Assembly (NCBI GenBank): GCA_036172665.1
Contig: CM069872.1
Span: 26,106,001 to 26,170,000 of the forward strand
Direction of reading: 5' to 3'
From: Prosopocoilus inquinatus
Lineage: Eukaryota > Arthropoda > Insecta > Coleoptera > Lucanidae
Length of the DNA stretch: 64,000 bases
Shown here: in pieces, positions 1 through 11,898 of the stretch
Layout of the letters: every line of letters starts with the position of its first letter
Position numbering within the stretch: the first letter of the stretch is position 1
The notes under the pieces: model-generated
Told to the model about the DNA's origin: nothing
What the model saw: the letters and a program-made list of their open reading frames with translations, nothing else
Database searches by the model: none
Made by a program: the position numbers and the translations under genes

Positions 1-2532
1 TCGTTTAAAACTATTTCCAGCTTCTGCTGCGTCCGAAAACGTCGTATCTCACATCAGAGTTACTGGAGTCCATCGAAACGTCAAATAACATGTTAGATAA
101 GTAAGGATCGCTTAGATACATCACAGGAACAACGCTAATACGTGTTGTTTCGTTCAAAATTATTTCCAGCTACTGCTGCGTCCGAGAACTTTGTATCTCA
201 CATCAGAGTTACTGGAGTCCATCCAAACGTCAAATAACATGATAAATGAGTAAGTATCGATTAGATACATCACAGGAACAACGCTAATACGTGTTGTTTC
301 GTTTAAAACTATTTCCAGCTGCTGCTGCGTCCGAAAACGTCGTATCTCACATCAGACTTACTGGAGTCCATCCAAACGTCAAATAACATGTTAGATAATT
401 AAGGATCGTTTAGATACATCACAGGAACAACGCTAATACGTGTTGTTTCGTTCAAAACTATTTCCAGCTTCTGCTGCGTCCTAGAACTGTGTATCTCACA
501 TCAGAGTTACTGGTGTCCGTCCAAACGTCAAATAACATGATAGATGAGTAAGGATCGATAAGATACATCACAGGAACAACGCTAATGCGTGTTGTTTCAT
601 TTAAAACTATTTGCAGCTTCTGCTGCTTCCGATAAACTTTGTATCTCACATCAGAGTTACTGGAGTCCATCCAAACGTCAAATAACAAGATAGATGAGTA
701 AGGATCGATTAGATACATCACAGGAACAACGCTAATACATGTTGTTTCGTTTAAAACTATTTCCAGCTCCTGCTGCGTCCAAAAATTTCGTATCTCACAT
801 CAGAGTTACTGGAGTCCATCGAAACGTCAAATAACATAGTAGATAAGTAAGGATCGATTAGATACATCACAGGAACAACGCTAATACGTGTTGTTTCGTT
901 CAAAACTATTTCCAGCTTCTGCTGCGTCCGAGAACTTTGTATCTCACATCAGAGTTACTGGAGTCCATTCAAACGTCAAATAACATGCTATATAAGTAAG
1001 GATCGATTAGATACATCACGGGAACAACGCTAATACGTGTTATTTCGTTTAAAACTATTTCCAGCTCCTGCTGCGTCCAAAAACTTCGTATCTCTCTTCA
1101 GAATTACTAGAGTCCATCGAAACGTCAAATAACATGATAGATGAGTAAGGATCGATTAGATACATCACAGGAACAACGCCAATGCGTGTTGTTTCGTTTA
1201 AAACTATTTCCAGCTCCTGCTGCGTCCAAAAACTTTGTATCTCACATCAGAGTTACTGGAGTCCATCCAAACGTAAAATAACATAGTAGATAAGTAAGGA
1301 TCGATTAGATACATCACAGGAACATCGCTAATGCGTGTTGTTTCGTTTAAAACTATTTCCAGCTTCTGCTGCGTCCTAAAACTTTGTATCTCACATCAGA
1401 GTTACTGGAGTCCATCCAAACGTAAAATAACATGATAGATGAGTAAGGATCGATTAGATACATCACAGGAACATCGCTAATGCGTGTTGTTTCGTTTAAA
1501 ACTATTTCCAGCTTCTGCTGCGTCCGAAAACGTCGTATCTCACATCAGAGTTACTGGAGGCCATCGAAACGACAAATAACATGATAGATTAGTAAGGATC
1601 GATTGATACATCACAGGAACATCGCTAATGCGTGTTGTTTCGTTTAAAACTATTTCCAGCTTCTGCTGCGTCCGAAAACGTCGTATCTCACATCAGAGTT
1701 ACTGGAGTCCATCGAAACGTCAAATAACATGATAGATGAGTAAGGATCGATTAGATACATCACAGGAACAACGCTAATGCGTGTTGTTTCGTTTAAAACT
1801 ATTTCCAGCTTCTGCTGCGTCCGAGAACTTTGTATCTCACATCAGAGTTACTGGAGTCCATCCAAACGTCAAATAACATGATAGATGAATAAGGATCGAT
1901 TAGATACATCACACGAACAACGCTAATACGTGTTGTTTCGTTTAAAACTCTTTCTAGCTTCAGCTGCGTCCGAGAACTTCCTAACTCACATCAAAGTTAC
2001 TGGAGTCCATCGAAACGCCAAATAACATGATAGATGAGTAAGGATCGATTAGATACATCACAGGAACATCGCTAATGCGTGTTGTTTCGTTTAAAACTAT
2101 TTCCAGCTTCTGCTGCGTCCAAAAACTTTGTATCTCACATCAGAGTTACTGGAGTCCATCCAAACGTAAAATAACATGATAGATGAGTAAGGATCGATTA
2201 GATACATCACAGGAACATCGCTAATGCGTGTTGTTTCGTTTAAAACTATTTCCAGCTTCTGCTGCGTCCGAAAACGTCGTATCTCACATCAGAGTTACTG
2301 GAGGCCATCGAAACGACAAATAACATGATAGATGAGTAAGGATCGATTGATACATCACAGGAACATCGCTAATGCGTGTTGTTTCGTTTAAAACTATTTC
2401 CAGCTTCTGCTGCGTCCGAAAACGTCGTATCTCACATCAGAGTTACTGGAGTCCATCGAAACGTCAAATAACATGATAGATGAGTAAGGATCGCTTAGAT
2501 ACATCACAGGAACAACGCTAATACGTGTTGTT
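1..2532 (+). repeat. Satellite block 1: short-cycle HOR followed by extra monomers
   Basis: The window opens on a monomer boundary. From 150 it shows the 11-monomer short cycle: m2 (150, AAAATTATTTCCAG), m3 (299, GTTAGATAATTAAGG), A (448, CCTAGAAC and GGTGTCCGTCC), B (150-bp type), then monomers carrying CATAGTAG, TATATAAG, CTCTCTTCAGAATT, GTAAAATAACATAG, GTAAAATAACATG, GGAGGCCATC and GAAAACGTCG. Five more monomers follow, including an E type (about 1936-2083, CTCTTTCTAGCTTCAGC), before the next m2 at 2533. The m2-to-m2 distance is 2383 bp (16 monomers). Related copies begin at about 13265 and 22957. In the 13265 copy m2 and m3 are fused into one monomer. Confidence 0.85.
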
Positions 2533-4262
2533 TCGTTCAAAATTATTTCCAGCTACTGCTGCGTCCGAGAACTTTGTATCTCACATCAGAGTTACTGGAG
2601 TCCATCCAAACGTCAGATAACATGATAGATGAGTAAGTATCGATTAGATACATCACAGGAACAACGCTCATACGTGTTGTTTCGTTTAAAACTATTTCCA
2701 GTTGCTGCTGCGTCCGAAAACGTCGTATCTCACATCAGACTTACTGGAGTCCATCCAAACGTCAAATAACATGTTAGATAATTAAGGATCGTTTAGATAC
2801 ATCACAGGAACAACGCTAATACGTGTTGTTTCGTTCAAAACTATTTCCAGCTTCTGCTGCGTCCTAGAACTTTGTATCTCACATCAGAGTTACTGGTGTC
2901 AGTCCAAACGTCAAATAACATGATAGATGAGTAAGGATCGATAAGATACATCACAGGAACAACGCTAATGCGTGTTGTTTCATTTAAAACTATTTGCAGC
3001 TTCTGCTGCTTCCGATAAACTTTGTATCTCACATCAGAGTTACTGGAGTCCATCCAAACGTCAAATAACATGATAGATGAGTAAGGATCGATTAGATACA
3101 TCACAGGAACAACGCTAATACGTGTTGTTTCGTTTAAAACTATTTCCAGCTCCTGCTGCGTCCAAAAACTTCGTATCTCACATCAGAATTACTAGAGTCC
3201 ATCGAAACGTCAAATAACATGACAGATGAGTAAGGATCGATTAGATACATCACAGGAACAACGCTAATGCGTGTTGTTTCGTTTAAAACTATTTCCAGCT
3301 TCTGCTGCGTCCGAAAATTTCGTATCACACATCAGAGTTACTGGAGTCCATCCAAACGTCAAATAACATGTTAGATAAGTAAGGATCGTTTAGATACATC
3401 ACAGGAAGAACGCTAATACGTGTTGTTTCGTTCAAAACTATTTCCAGCTTCTGCTGCGTCCGAGAACTTTGTATCTCACATCAGAGGTACTGGAGTCCAT
3501 CCAAACGTCAAATAACATGATAGATGAGTAAGGATCGATTAGATACATCACAGGAACAACGCTAATACGTGTTGTTTCGTTTAAAACTCTTTCTAGCTTC
3601 AGCTGCGTCCGAGAACTTCGTAACTCACATCAAAGTTACTGGAGTCCATCGAAACGCCAAATAACATGATAGATGAGTAAGGATCGATTAGATACATCAC
3701 AGGAACAACGCTAATGCATGTTGTTTCGTTTAAAACTATTTCCAGCTCCTGCTGCGTCCAAAAACTTCGTATCTCACATCAGAGTTACTAGAGTCCATCG
3801 AAACGTCAAATAACATGATAGATGAGTAAGGATCGATTAGATACATCACAGGAACAACGCTAATGCGTGTTGTTTCATTTAAAACTATTTGCAGCTTTTG
3901 CTGCGTCCGATAAACTTTGTATCTCACATCAGAGTTACTGGAGTCCATCCAAACGTCAAATAACATGATAGATGAGTAAGGATCGATTAGATACATCACA
4001 GGAACAACGCTAATACGTGTTGTTTCGTTTAAAACTATTTCCAGCTCCTGCTGCGTCCAAAAACTTCGTATCTCACATCAGAATTACTAGAGTCCATCGA
4101 AACGTCAAATAACATGATAGATGAGTAAGGATCGATTAGATACATCACAGGAACAACGCTAATGCGTGTTGTTTCGTTTAAAACTATTTCCAGCTTCTGC
4201 TGCGTCCGAAAATTTCGTATCTCACATCAGAGTTACTGGAGTCCATCGAAACGTCAAATAAC
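2250..4262 (+). repeat. Copy 1 of a 2.0-kb segment repeated 4172 bp downstream
   Basis: Landmarks recur at an exact offset of 4172 bp (28 x 149): TCGCTTAG 2491 and 6663, the A monomer 2831 and 7003, the C monomer 3130 and 7302. Agreement starts near 2250 and stops near 4262. There this copy reads ACATAGTAGATAAG where the second copy (about 6422-8434) switches to ACATGATAGATGAG and then to another m2. Confidence 0.8.
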
Positions 4263-5513
4263 ATAGTAGATAAGTAAGGATCGATTGGATACATCACAGG
4301 AACAACGATAATACGTGTTGTTTAGTTTAAAACTATTTCCAGCTCCTGCTGCGTCCAAAAACTTTGTATCTCACATCGGAGTTACTGGAGTCCATCCAAA
4401 CGTAAAATAACATGATAGATGAGTAAGGATCGATTAGATACATCACAGGAACATGGCTAATGCGTGTTGCTTAGTTTAAAACTATTTCCAGCTTCTGCTG
4501 CGTCCGAAAACGTCGTATCTCACATCAGAGTTACTGGAGTCCATCGAAACGACAAATAACATGATAGATAAGTAAGGATCGATTAGATACAGCACAGGAA
4601 CAACGCTAATACGTGTTGTTTCGTTTAAAACTATCTCCAGCTTCAGCTGCGTCCGAGAACTTCGTATCTCACTTCAGAGTTACTGGAGTCCATCGAAACG
4701 TCAAGTAACATGATAGGTGAGTAAGAATCGATTAGATACATCACAGGAACAACGCTAATGCGTGTTGTTTCGTTTAAAACTATTTCCAGCAACTGCTGCG
4801 TCCGAGAACTTTGTATCTTACATCAGACTTACTGGAGTCCATCCAAACGTCAAATAACATGTTAGATAAGTAAGAATCGAATAGATACATCACAGGAACA
4901 ACGCTAATACGTGTTGTTACGTTCAAAACTATTTCCAGCTACTGCTGCGTCCGAGAACTTTGTATCTCACATCAGAGTTACTGGAGTCCATCCAAACGTC
5001 AAATAACATGATAGATGAGTAAGGATCGATTAGATACATCACAGGAACAACGCTAATACGTGTTGCTTCGTTTAAAAGTATTTCCAGCTCCTGCTGCGTC
5101 CAAAAATGTCGTATCTCACATCAGAGTTACTGGAGTCCATCGAAACGCCAAATAACATGATAGATGAGTAAGGATCGATTAGATACATCACAGGAACAAC
5201 GCTAATGCGTGTTGTTTCGTTTAAAACTATTTCCAGCTCCTGCTGCGTCCGAAAACGTCGTATCTCACATCAGAGTTACTAGAGGCCATCGAAACGATAA
5301 ATAACATGATAGATGAGTAAGGATCGATTGATACATCACAGGAACATCGATAATGCGTGTTGTTTCGTTTAAAACTATTTCCAGCTTCTGCTGCGTCCGA
5401 AAACGTCGTATCTCACATCAGAGTTACTGGAGTCCATCGAAACGTCAAATAACATGATAGATGAGTAAGGATCGCTTAGATACATCACAGGAACAACGCT
5501 AATACGTGTTGTT
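2533..5513 (+). repeat. Complete long-cycle HOR unit, 20 monomers (2981 bp)
   Basis: Runs from one m2 monomer (2533) to the next (5514). The order is m2, m3, A (2831), B, C (3130; GAATTACTAGAG, ATGACAGATGAG), a CGTATCACACATC monomer, a CCGAGAAC monomer, E (CTCTTTCTAGC), then AATGCATG, CAGCTTTTGCTGCG and AATTACTAG types. These are followed by GATTGGATAC, CATCGGAG, ACATGGCTAATGCG, F (CTATCTCCAGC, GTCAAGTAAC), G (CAGCAACTGC), H (TTACGTTCAAAAC), I (TTTAAAAGTATTT), J (GAGGCCATC, 148 bp) and a GAAAACGTCG monomer. The same order returns at 20116-23097, about 17.58 kb away, so this is a true repeating unit and not a chance series. Confidence 0.85.
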
Positions 5514-5606
5514 TCGTTCAAAATTATTTCCAGCTACTGCTGCGTCCGAGAACTTTGTATCTCACATCAGAGTTACTGGAGTCCATCCAAACGTCAGATA
5601 ACATGA
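4416..5606 (+). repeat. 8-monomer HOR, copy 1 (period 1191 bp)
   Basis: ACATGGCTAA occurs at 4451 and again at 5642, and the F monomer start at 4621 and 5812, both 1191 bp apart (8 x 149 minus 1, because the J monomer lacks one base at CGATTGATAC). The unit runs S, F, G, H, I, J, O, m2. It is the tail of the long cycle plus its next m2, duplicated in tandem. Confidence 0.85.
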
Positions 5607-6797
5607 TAGATGAGTAAGGATCGATTAGATACATCACAGGAACATGGCTAATGCGTGTTGCTTAGTTTAAAACTATTTCCAGCTTCTGCTGCGTCCGAAA
5701 ACGTCGTATCTCACATCAGAGTTACTGGAGTCCATCGAAACGACAAATAACATGATAGATAAGTAAGGATCGATTAGATACAGCACAGGAACAACGCTAA
5801 TACGTGTTGTTTCGTTTAAAACTATCTCCAGCTTCAGCTGCGTCCGAGAACTTCGTATCTCACTTCAGAGTTACTGGAGTCCATCGAAACGTCAAGTAAC
5901 ATGATAGGTGAGTAAGAATCGATTAGATACATCACAGGAACAACGCTAATGCGTGTTGTTTCGTTTAAAACTATTTCCAGCAACTGCTGCGTCCGAGAAC
6001 TTTGTATCTTACATCAGACTTACTGGAGTCCATCCAAACGTCAAATAACATGTTAGATAAGTAAGAATCGAATAGATACATCACAGGAACAACGCTAATA
6101 CGTGTTGTTACGTTCAAAACTATTTCCAGCTACTGCTGCGTCCGAGAACTTTGTATCTCACATCAGAGTTACTGGAGTCCATCCAAACGTCAAATAACAT
6201 GATAGATGAGTAAGGATCGATTAGATACATCACAGGAACAACGCTAATACGTGTTGCTTCGTTTAAAAGTATTTCCAGCTCCTGCTGCGTCCAAAAATGT
6301 CGTATCTCACATCAGAGTTACTGGAGTCCATCGAAACGCCAAATAACATGATAGATGAGTAAGGATCGATTAGATACATCACAGGAACAACGCTAATGCG
6401 TGTTGTTTCGTTTAAAACTATTTCCAGCTCCTGCTGCGTCCGAAAACGTCGTATCTCACATCAGAGTTACTGGAGGCCATCGAAACGATAAATAACATGA
6501 TAGATGAGTAAGGATCGATTGATACATCACAGGAACATCGATAATGCGTGTTGTTTCGTTTAAAACTATTTCCAGCTTCTGCTGCGTCCGAAAACGTCGT
6601 ATCTCACATCAGAGTTACTGGAGTCCATCGAAACGTCAAATAACATGATAGATGAGTAAGGATCGCTTAGATACATCACAGGAACAACGCTAATACGTGT
6701 TGTTTCGTTCAAAATTATTTCCAGCTACTGCTGCGTCCGAGAACTTTGTATCTCACATCAGAGTTACTGGAGTCCATCCAAACGTCAGATAACATGA
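5607..6797 (+). repeat. 8-monomer HOR, copy 2 (period 1191 bp)
   Basis: Second copy of the unit at 4416-5606. The junction lies in the m2 monomer around 5594-5618. Here GATGAGTAAGG leads back to ACATGGCTAA instead of on to m3, whereas the second copy (near 6797) keeps GTAAGTATCG and passes into m3. This looks like an unequal crossover inside aligned monomers. A further single copy of the same order lies at about 10222-11400. Confidence 0.85.
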
Positions 6798-8434
6798 TAG
6801 ATGAGTAAGTATCGATTAGATACATCACAGGAACAACGCTCATACGTGTTGTTTCGTTTAAAACTATTTCCAGTTGCTGCTGCGTCCGAAAACGTCGTAT
6901 CTCACATCAGACTTACTGGAGTCCATCCAAACATCAAATAACATGTTAGATAATTAAGGATCGTTTAGATACATCACAGGAACAACGCTAATACGTGTTG
7001 TTTCGTTCAAAACTATTTCCAGCTTCTGCTGCGTCCTAGAACTTTGTATCTCACATCAGAGTTACTGGTGTCCGTCCAAACGTCAAATAACATGATAGAT
7101 GAGTAAGGATCGATAAGATACATCACAGGAACAACGCTAATGCGTGTTGTTTCATTTAAAACTATTTGCAGCTTCTGCTGCTTCCGATAAACTTTGTATC
7201 TCACATCAGAGTTACTGGAGTCCATCCAAACGTCAAATAACATGATAGATGAGTAAGGATCGATTAGATACATCACAGGAACAACGCTAATACGTGTTGT
7301 TTCGTTTAAAACTATTTCCAGCTCCTGCTGCGTCCAAAAACTTCGTATCTCACATCAGAATTACTAGAGTCCATCGAAACGTCAAATAACATGACAGATG
7401 AGTAAGGATCGATTAGATACATCACAGGAACAACGCTAATGCGTGTTGTTTCGTTTAAAACTATTTCCAGCTTCTGCTGCGTAAGAAAATTTCGTATCAC
7501 ACATCAGAGTTACTGGAGTCCATCCAAACGTCAAATAACATGTTAGATAAGTAAGGATCGTTTAGATACATCACAGGAAGAACGCTAATACGTGTTGTTT
7601 CGTTCAAAACTATTTCCAGCTTCTGCTGCGTCCGAGAACTTTGTATCTCACATCAGAGTTACTGGAGTCCATCCAAACGTCAAATAACATGATAGATGAG
7701 TAAGGATCGATTAGATACATCACAGGAACAACGCTAATACGTGTTGTTTCGTTTGAAACTCTTTCTAGCTTCAGCTGCGTCCGAGAACTTCGTAACTCAC
7801 ATCAAAGTTACTGGAGTCCATCGAAACGCCAAATAACATGATAGATGAGTAAGGATCGATTAGATACATCACAGGAACAACGCTAATGCATGTTGTTTCG
7901 TTTAAAACTATTTCCAGCTCCTGCTGCGTCCAAAAACTTCGTATCTCACATCAGAGTTACTAGAGTCCATCGAAACGTCAAATAACATGATAGATGAGTA
8001 AGGATCGATTAGATACATCACAGGAACAACGCTAATGCGTGTTGTTTCATTTAAAACTATTTGCAGCTTTTGCTGCGTCCGATAAACTTTGTATCTCACA
8101 TCAGAGTTACTGGAGTCCATCCAAACGTCAAATAACATGATAGATGAGTAAGGATCGATTAGATACATCACAGGAACAGCGCTAATACGTGTTGTTTCGT
8201 TTAAAACTATTTCCAGCTCCTGCTGCGTCCAAAAACTTCGTATCTCACATCAGAATTACTAGAGTCCATCGAAACGTCAAATAACATGATAGATGAGTAA
8301 GGATCGATTAGATACATCACAGGAACAACGCTAATGCGTGTTGTTTCGTTTAAAACTATTTCCAGCTTCTGCTGCGTCCGAAAATTTCGTATCTCACATC
8401 AGAGTTACTGGAGTCCATCGAAACGTCAAATAAC
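6422..8434 (+). repeat. Copy 2 of the 2.0-kb segment at 2250-4262
   Basis: Offset 4172 bp from copy 1. A single-base difference is visible in the GGCCATCGAAACG region (GACAAATAAC at 2311 region, GATAAATAAC here), and one monomer near 7480 reads GCGTAAGAAAATTTCG instead of GCGTCCGAAAATTTCG. It ends where a third m2-m3-A-B core begins. Confidence 0.8.
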
Positions 8435-10221
8435 ATGATAGATGAGTAAGGATCGCTTAGATACATCACAGGAACAACGCTAATACGTGTTGTTTCGTTC
8501 AAAATTATTTCCAGCTACTGCTGCGTCCGAGAACTTTGTATCTCACATCAGAGTTACTGGAGTCCATCCAAACGTCAGATAACATGATAGATGAGTAAGT
8601 ATCGATTAGATACATCACAGGAACAACGCTCATACGTGTTGTTTCGTTTAAAACTATTTCCAGTTGCTGCTGCGTCCGAAAACGTCGTATCTCACATCAG
8701 ACTTACTGGAGTCCATCCAAACGTCAAATAACATGTTAGATAATTAAGGATCGTTTAGATACATCACAGGAACAACGCTAATACGTGTTGTTTCGTTCAA
8801 AACTATTTCCAGCTTCTGCTGCGTCCTAGAACTTTGTATCTCACATCAGAGTTACTGGTGTCCGTCCAAACGTCAAATAACATGATAGATGAGTAAGGAT
8901 CGATAAGATACATCACAGGAACAACGCTAATGCGTGTTGTTTCATTTAAAACTATTTGCAGCTTCTGCTGCTTCCGATAAACTTTGTATCTCACATCAGA
9001 GTTACTGGAGTTCATCCAAACGTCAAATAACATGATAGATGAGTAAGGATCGATTAGATACATCACAAGAACAACGCTAATACGTGTTGTTTCGTTTAAA
9101 ACTATTTCCAGCTCCTGCTGCGTCCAAAAACTTCGTATCTCACATCAGAATTACTAGAGTCCATCGAAACGTCAAATAACATGACAGATGAGTAAGGATC
9201 GATTAGATACATCACAGGAACAACGCTAATGCGTGTTGTTTCGTTTAAAACTATTTCCAGCTTCTGCTGCGTCCGAAAATTTCGTATCACACATCAGAGT
9301 TACTGGAGTCCATCCAAACGTCAAATAACATGTTAGATAAGTAAGGATCGTTTAGATACATCACAGGAAGAACGCTAATACGTGTTGTTTCGTTCAAAAC
9401 TATTTCCAGCTTCTGCTGCGTCCGAGAACTTTGTATCTCACATCAGAGTTACTGGAGTCCATCCAAACGTCAAATAACATGATAGATGAGTAAGGATCGA
9501 TTAGATACATCACAGGAACAACGCTAATACGTGTTGTTTCGTTTAAAACTATTTCCAGCTCCTGCTGCGTCCAAAAACTTCGTATCTCACATCAGAGTTA
9601 CTAGAGTCCATCGAAACGTCAAATAACATGATAGATGAGTAAGGATCGATTAGATACATCACAGGAACAACGCTAATGCGTGTTGTTTCATTTAAAACTA
9701 TTTGCAGCTTTTGCTGCGTCCGATAAACTTTGTATCTCACATCAGAGTTACTGGAGTCCATCCAAACGTCAAATAACATGATAGATGAGTAAGGATCGAT
9801 TAGATACATCACAGGAACAACGCTAATACGTGTTGTTTCGTTTAAAACTATTTCCAGCTCCTGCTGCGTCCAAAAACTTCGTATCTCACATCAGAATTAC
9901 TAGAGTCCATCGAAACGTCAAATAACATGATAGATGAGTAAGGATCGATTAGATACATCACAGGAACAACGCTAATGCGTGTTGTTTCGTTTAAAACTAT
10001 TTCCAGCTTCTGCTGCGTCCGAAAATTTCGTATCTCACATCAGAGTTACTGGAGTCCATCGAAACGTCAAATAACATAGTAGATAAGTAAGGATCGATTG
10101 GATACATCACAGGAACAACGATAATACGTGTTGTTTAGTTTAAAACTATTTCCAGCTCCTGCTGCGTCCAAAAACTTTGTATCTCACATCGGAGTTACTG
10201 GAGTCCATCCAAACGTAAAAT
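8435..10221 (+). repeat. Third long-cycle copy lacking the E monomer
   Basis: m2 at 8495 is 1790 bp after m2 at 6705, and A at 8793 is 1790 bp after A at 7003. Downstream the offset shrinks to 1641 bp (the AATGCATG-type monomer position 7898 maps to 9539). The E monomer (CTCTTTCTAGCTTCAGC) found at about 3582 and 7751 is missing here, and its predecessor joins directly to the following CTCCTGCTGCG monomer. This is a clean one-monomer deletion. Confidence 0.8.
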
Positions 10222-11898
10222 AACATGATAGATGAGTAAGGATCGATTAGATACATCACAGGAACATGGCTAATGCGTGTTGCTTAGTTTAAAACTATTT
10301 CCAGCTTCTGCTGCGTCCGAAAACGTCGTATCTCACATCAGAGTTACTGGAGTCCATCGAAACGACAAATAACATGATAGATAAGTAAGGATCGATTAGA
10401 TACAGCACAGGAACAACGCTAATACGTGTTGTTTCGTTTAAAACTATCTCCAGCTTCAGCTGCGTCCGAGAACTTCGTATCTCACTTCAGAGTTACTGGA
10501 GTCCATCGAAACGTCAAGTAACATGATAGGTGAGTAAGAATCGATTAGATACATCACAGGAACAACGCTAATGCGTGTTGTTTCGTTTAAAACTATTTCC
10601 AGCAACTGCTGCGTCCGAGAACTTTGTATCTTACATCAGACTTACTGGAGTCCATCCAAACGTCAAATAACATGTTAGATAAGTAAGAATCGAATAGATA
10701 CATCACAGGAACAACGCTAATACGTGTTGTTACGTTCAAAACTATTTCCAGCTACTGCTGCGTCCGAGAACTTTGTATCTCACATCAGAGTTACTGGAGT
10801 CCATCCAAACGTCAAATAACATGATAGATGAGTAAGGATCGATTAGATACATCACAGGAACAACGCTAATACGTGTTGCTTCGTTTAAAAGTATTTCCAG
10901 CTCCTGCTGCGTCCAAAAATTTCGTATCTCACATCAGAGTTACTGGAGTCCATCGAAACGCCAAATAACATGATAGATGAGTAAGGATCGATTAGATACA
11001 TCACAGGAACAACGCTAATGCTTGTTGTTTCGTTTAAAACTATTTCCAGCTCCTGCTGCGTCCGAAAACGTCGTATCTCACATCAGAGTTACTGGAGGCC
11101 ATCGAAACGATAAATAACATGATAGATGAGTAAGAATCGATTGATACATCACAGGAACATCGATAATGCGTGTTGTTTCGTTTAAAACTATTTCCAGCTT
11201 CTGCTGCGTCCGAAAACGTCGTATCTCACATCAGAGTTACTGGAGTCCATCGAAACGTCAAATAACATGATAGATGAGTAAGGATCGCTTAGATACATCA
11301 CAGGAACAACGCTAATACGTGTTGTTTCGTTCAAAATTATTTCCAGCTACTGCTGCGTCCGAGAACTTTGTATCTCACATCAGAGTTACTGGAGTCCATC
11401 CAAACGTCAGATAACATGATAGATGAGTAAGTATCGATTAGATACATCACAGGAACAACGCTCATACGTGTTGTTTCGTTTAAAACTATTTCCAGTTGCT
11501 GCTGCGTCCGAAAACGTCGTATCTCACATCAGACTTACTGGAGTCCATCCAAACGTCAAATAACATGTTAGATAATTAAGGATCGTTTAGATACATCACA
11601 GGAACAACGCTAATACGTGTTGTTTCGTTCAAAACTATTTCCAGCTTCTGCTGCGTCCTAGAACTTTGTATCTCACATCAGAGTTACTGGTGTCCGTCCA
11701 AACGTCAAATAACATGATAGATGAGTAAGGATCGATAAGATACATCACAGGAACAACGCTAATGCGTGTTGTTTCATTTAAAACTATTTGCAGCTTCTGC
11801 TGCTTCCGATAAACTTTGTATCTCACATCAGAGTTACTGGAGTCCATCCAAACGTCAAATAACATGATAGATGAGTAAGGATCGATTAGATACATCAC
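10222..11898 (+). repeat. Copy of 5600-7276 at offset 4622 bp
   Basis: ACATGGCTAA at 5642 maps to 10264 and the A monomer at 7003 maps to 11625, both 4622 bp apart. It holds S, F, G, H, I, J, O, m2 (11327), m3, A and B. Small private differences are present, such as AATGCTTG near 11019 and GTAAGAATCGATTG near 11131. Confidence 0.8.

Noticed and set aside
130..146. ACGCTAATGCGT near-palindrome as an operator-like site
   Set aside because: Arms are only 4 bp and many monomers carry ACGCTAATACGT, which breaks the symmetry, so there is no sign of conservation.
251..262. DREF/BEAF-like TATCGAT and CGATA motifs in GTAAGTATCGATTAG and GATCGATAAGATA monomers
   Set aside because: Short partial matches (7 of 8 bases for the TATCGATA element) expected by chance in a repeat rich in ATCGAT. 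There is no independent support for a link to these fly factors.
458..721. Minus-strand open frame of 87 codons, repeated tens of times across the window, as a protein gene
   Set aside because: It is the translation of two satellite monomers. It stays open only because the B monomer is 150 bp long, and similar frames differ freely in sequence with HOR type. No unique flanks, conserved start context or recognisable domain.
3140..3328. 62-codon minus-strand frames beginning at C or CATCGGAG-type monomers
   Set aside because: These are single-monomer readings of the same repeat, ending at the same SRSWK stop. A 149-bp unit shifts frame at each junction, so these are by-products of the repeat.
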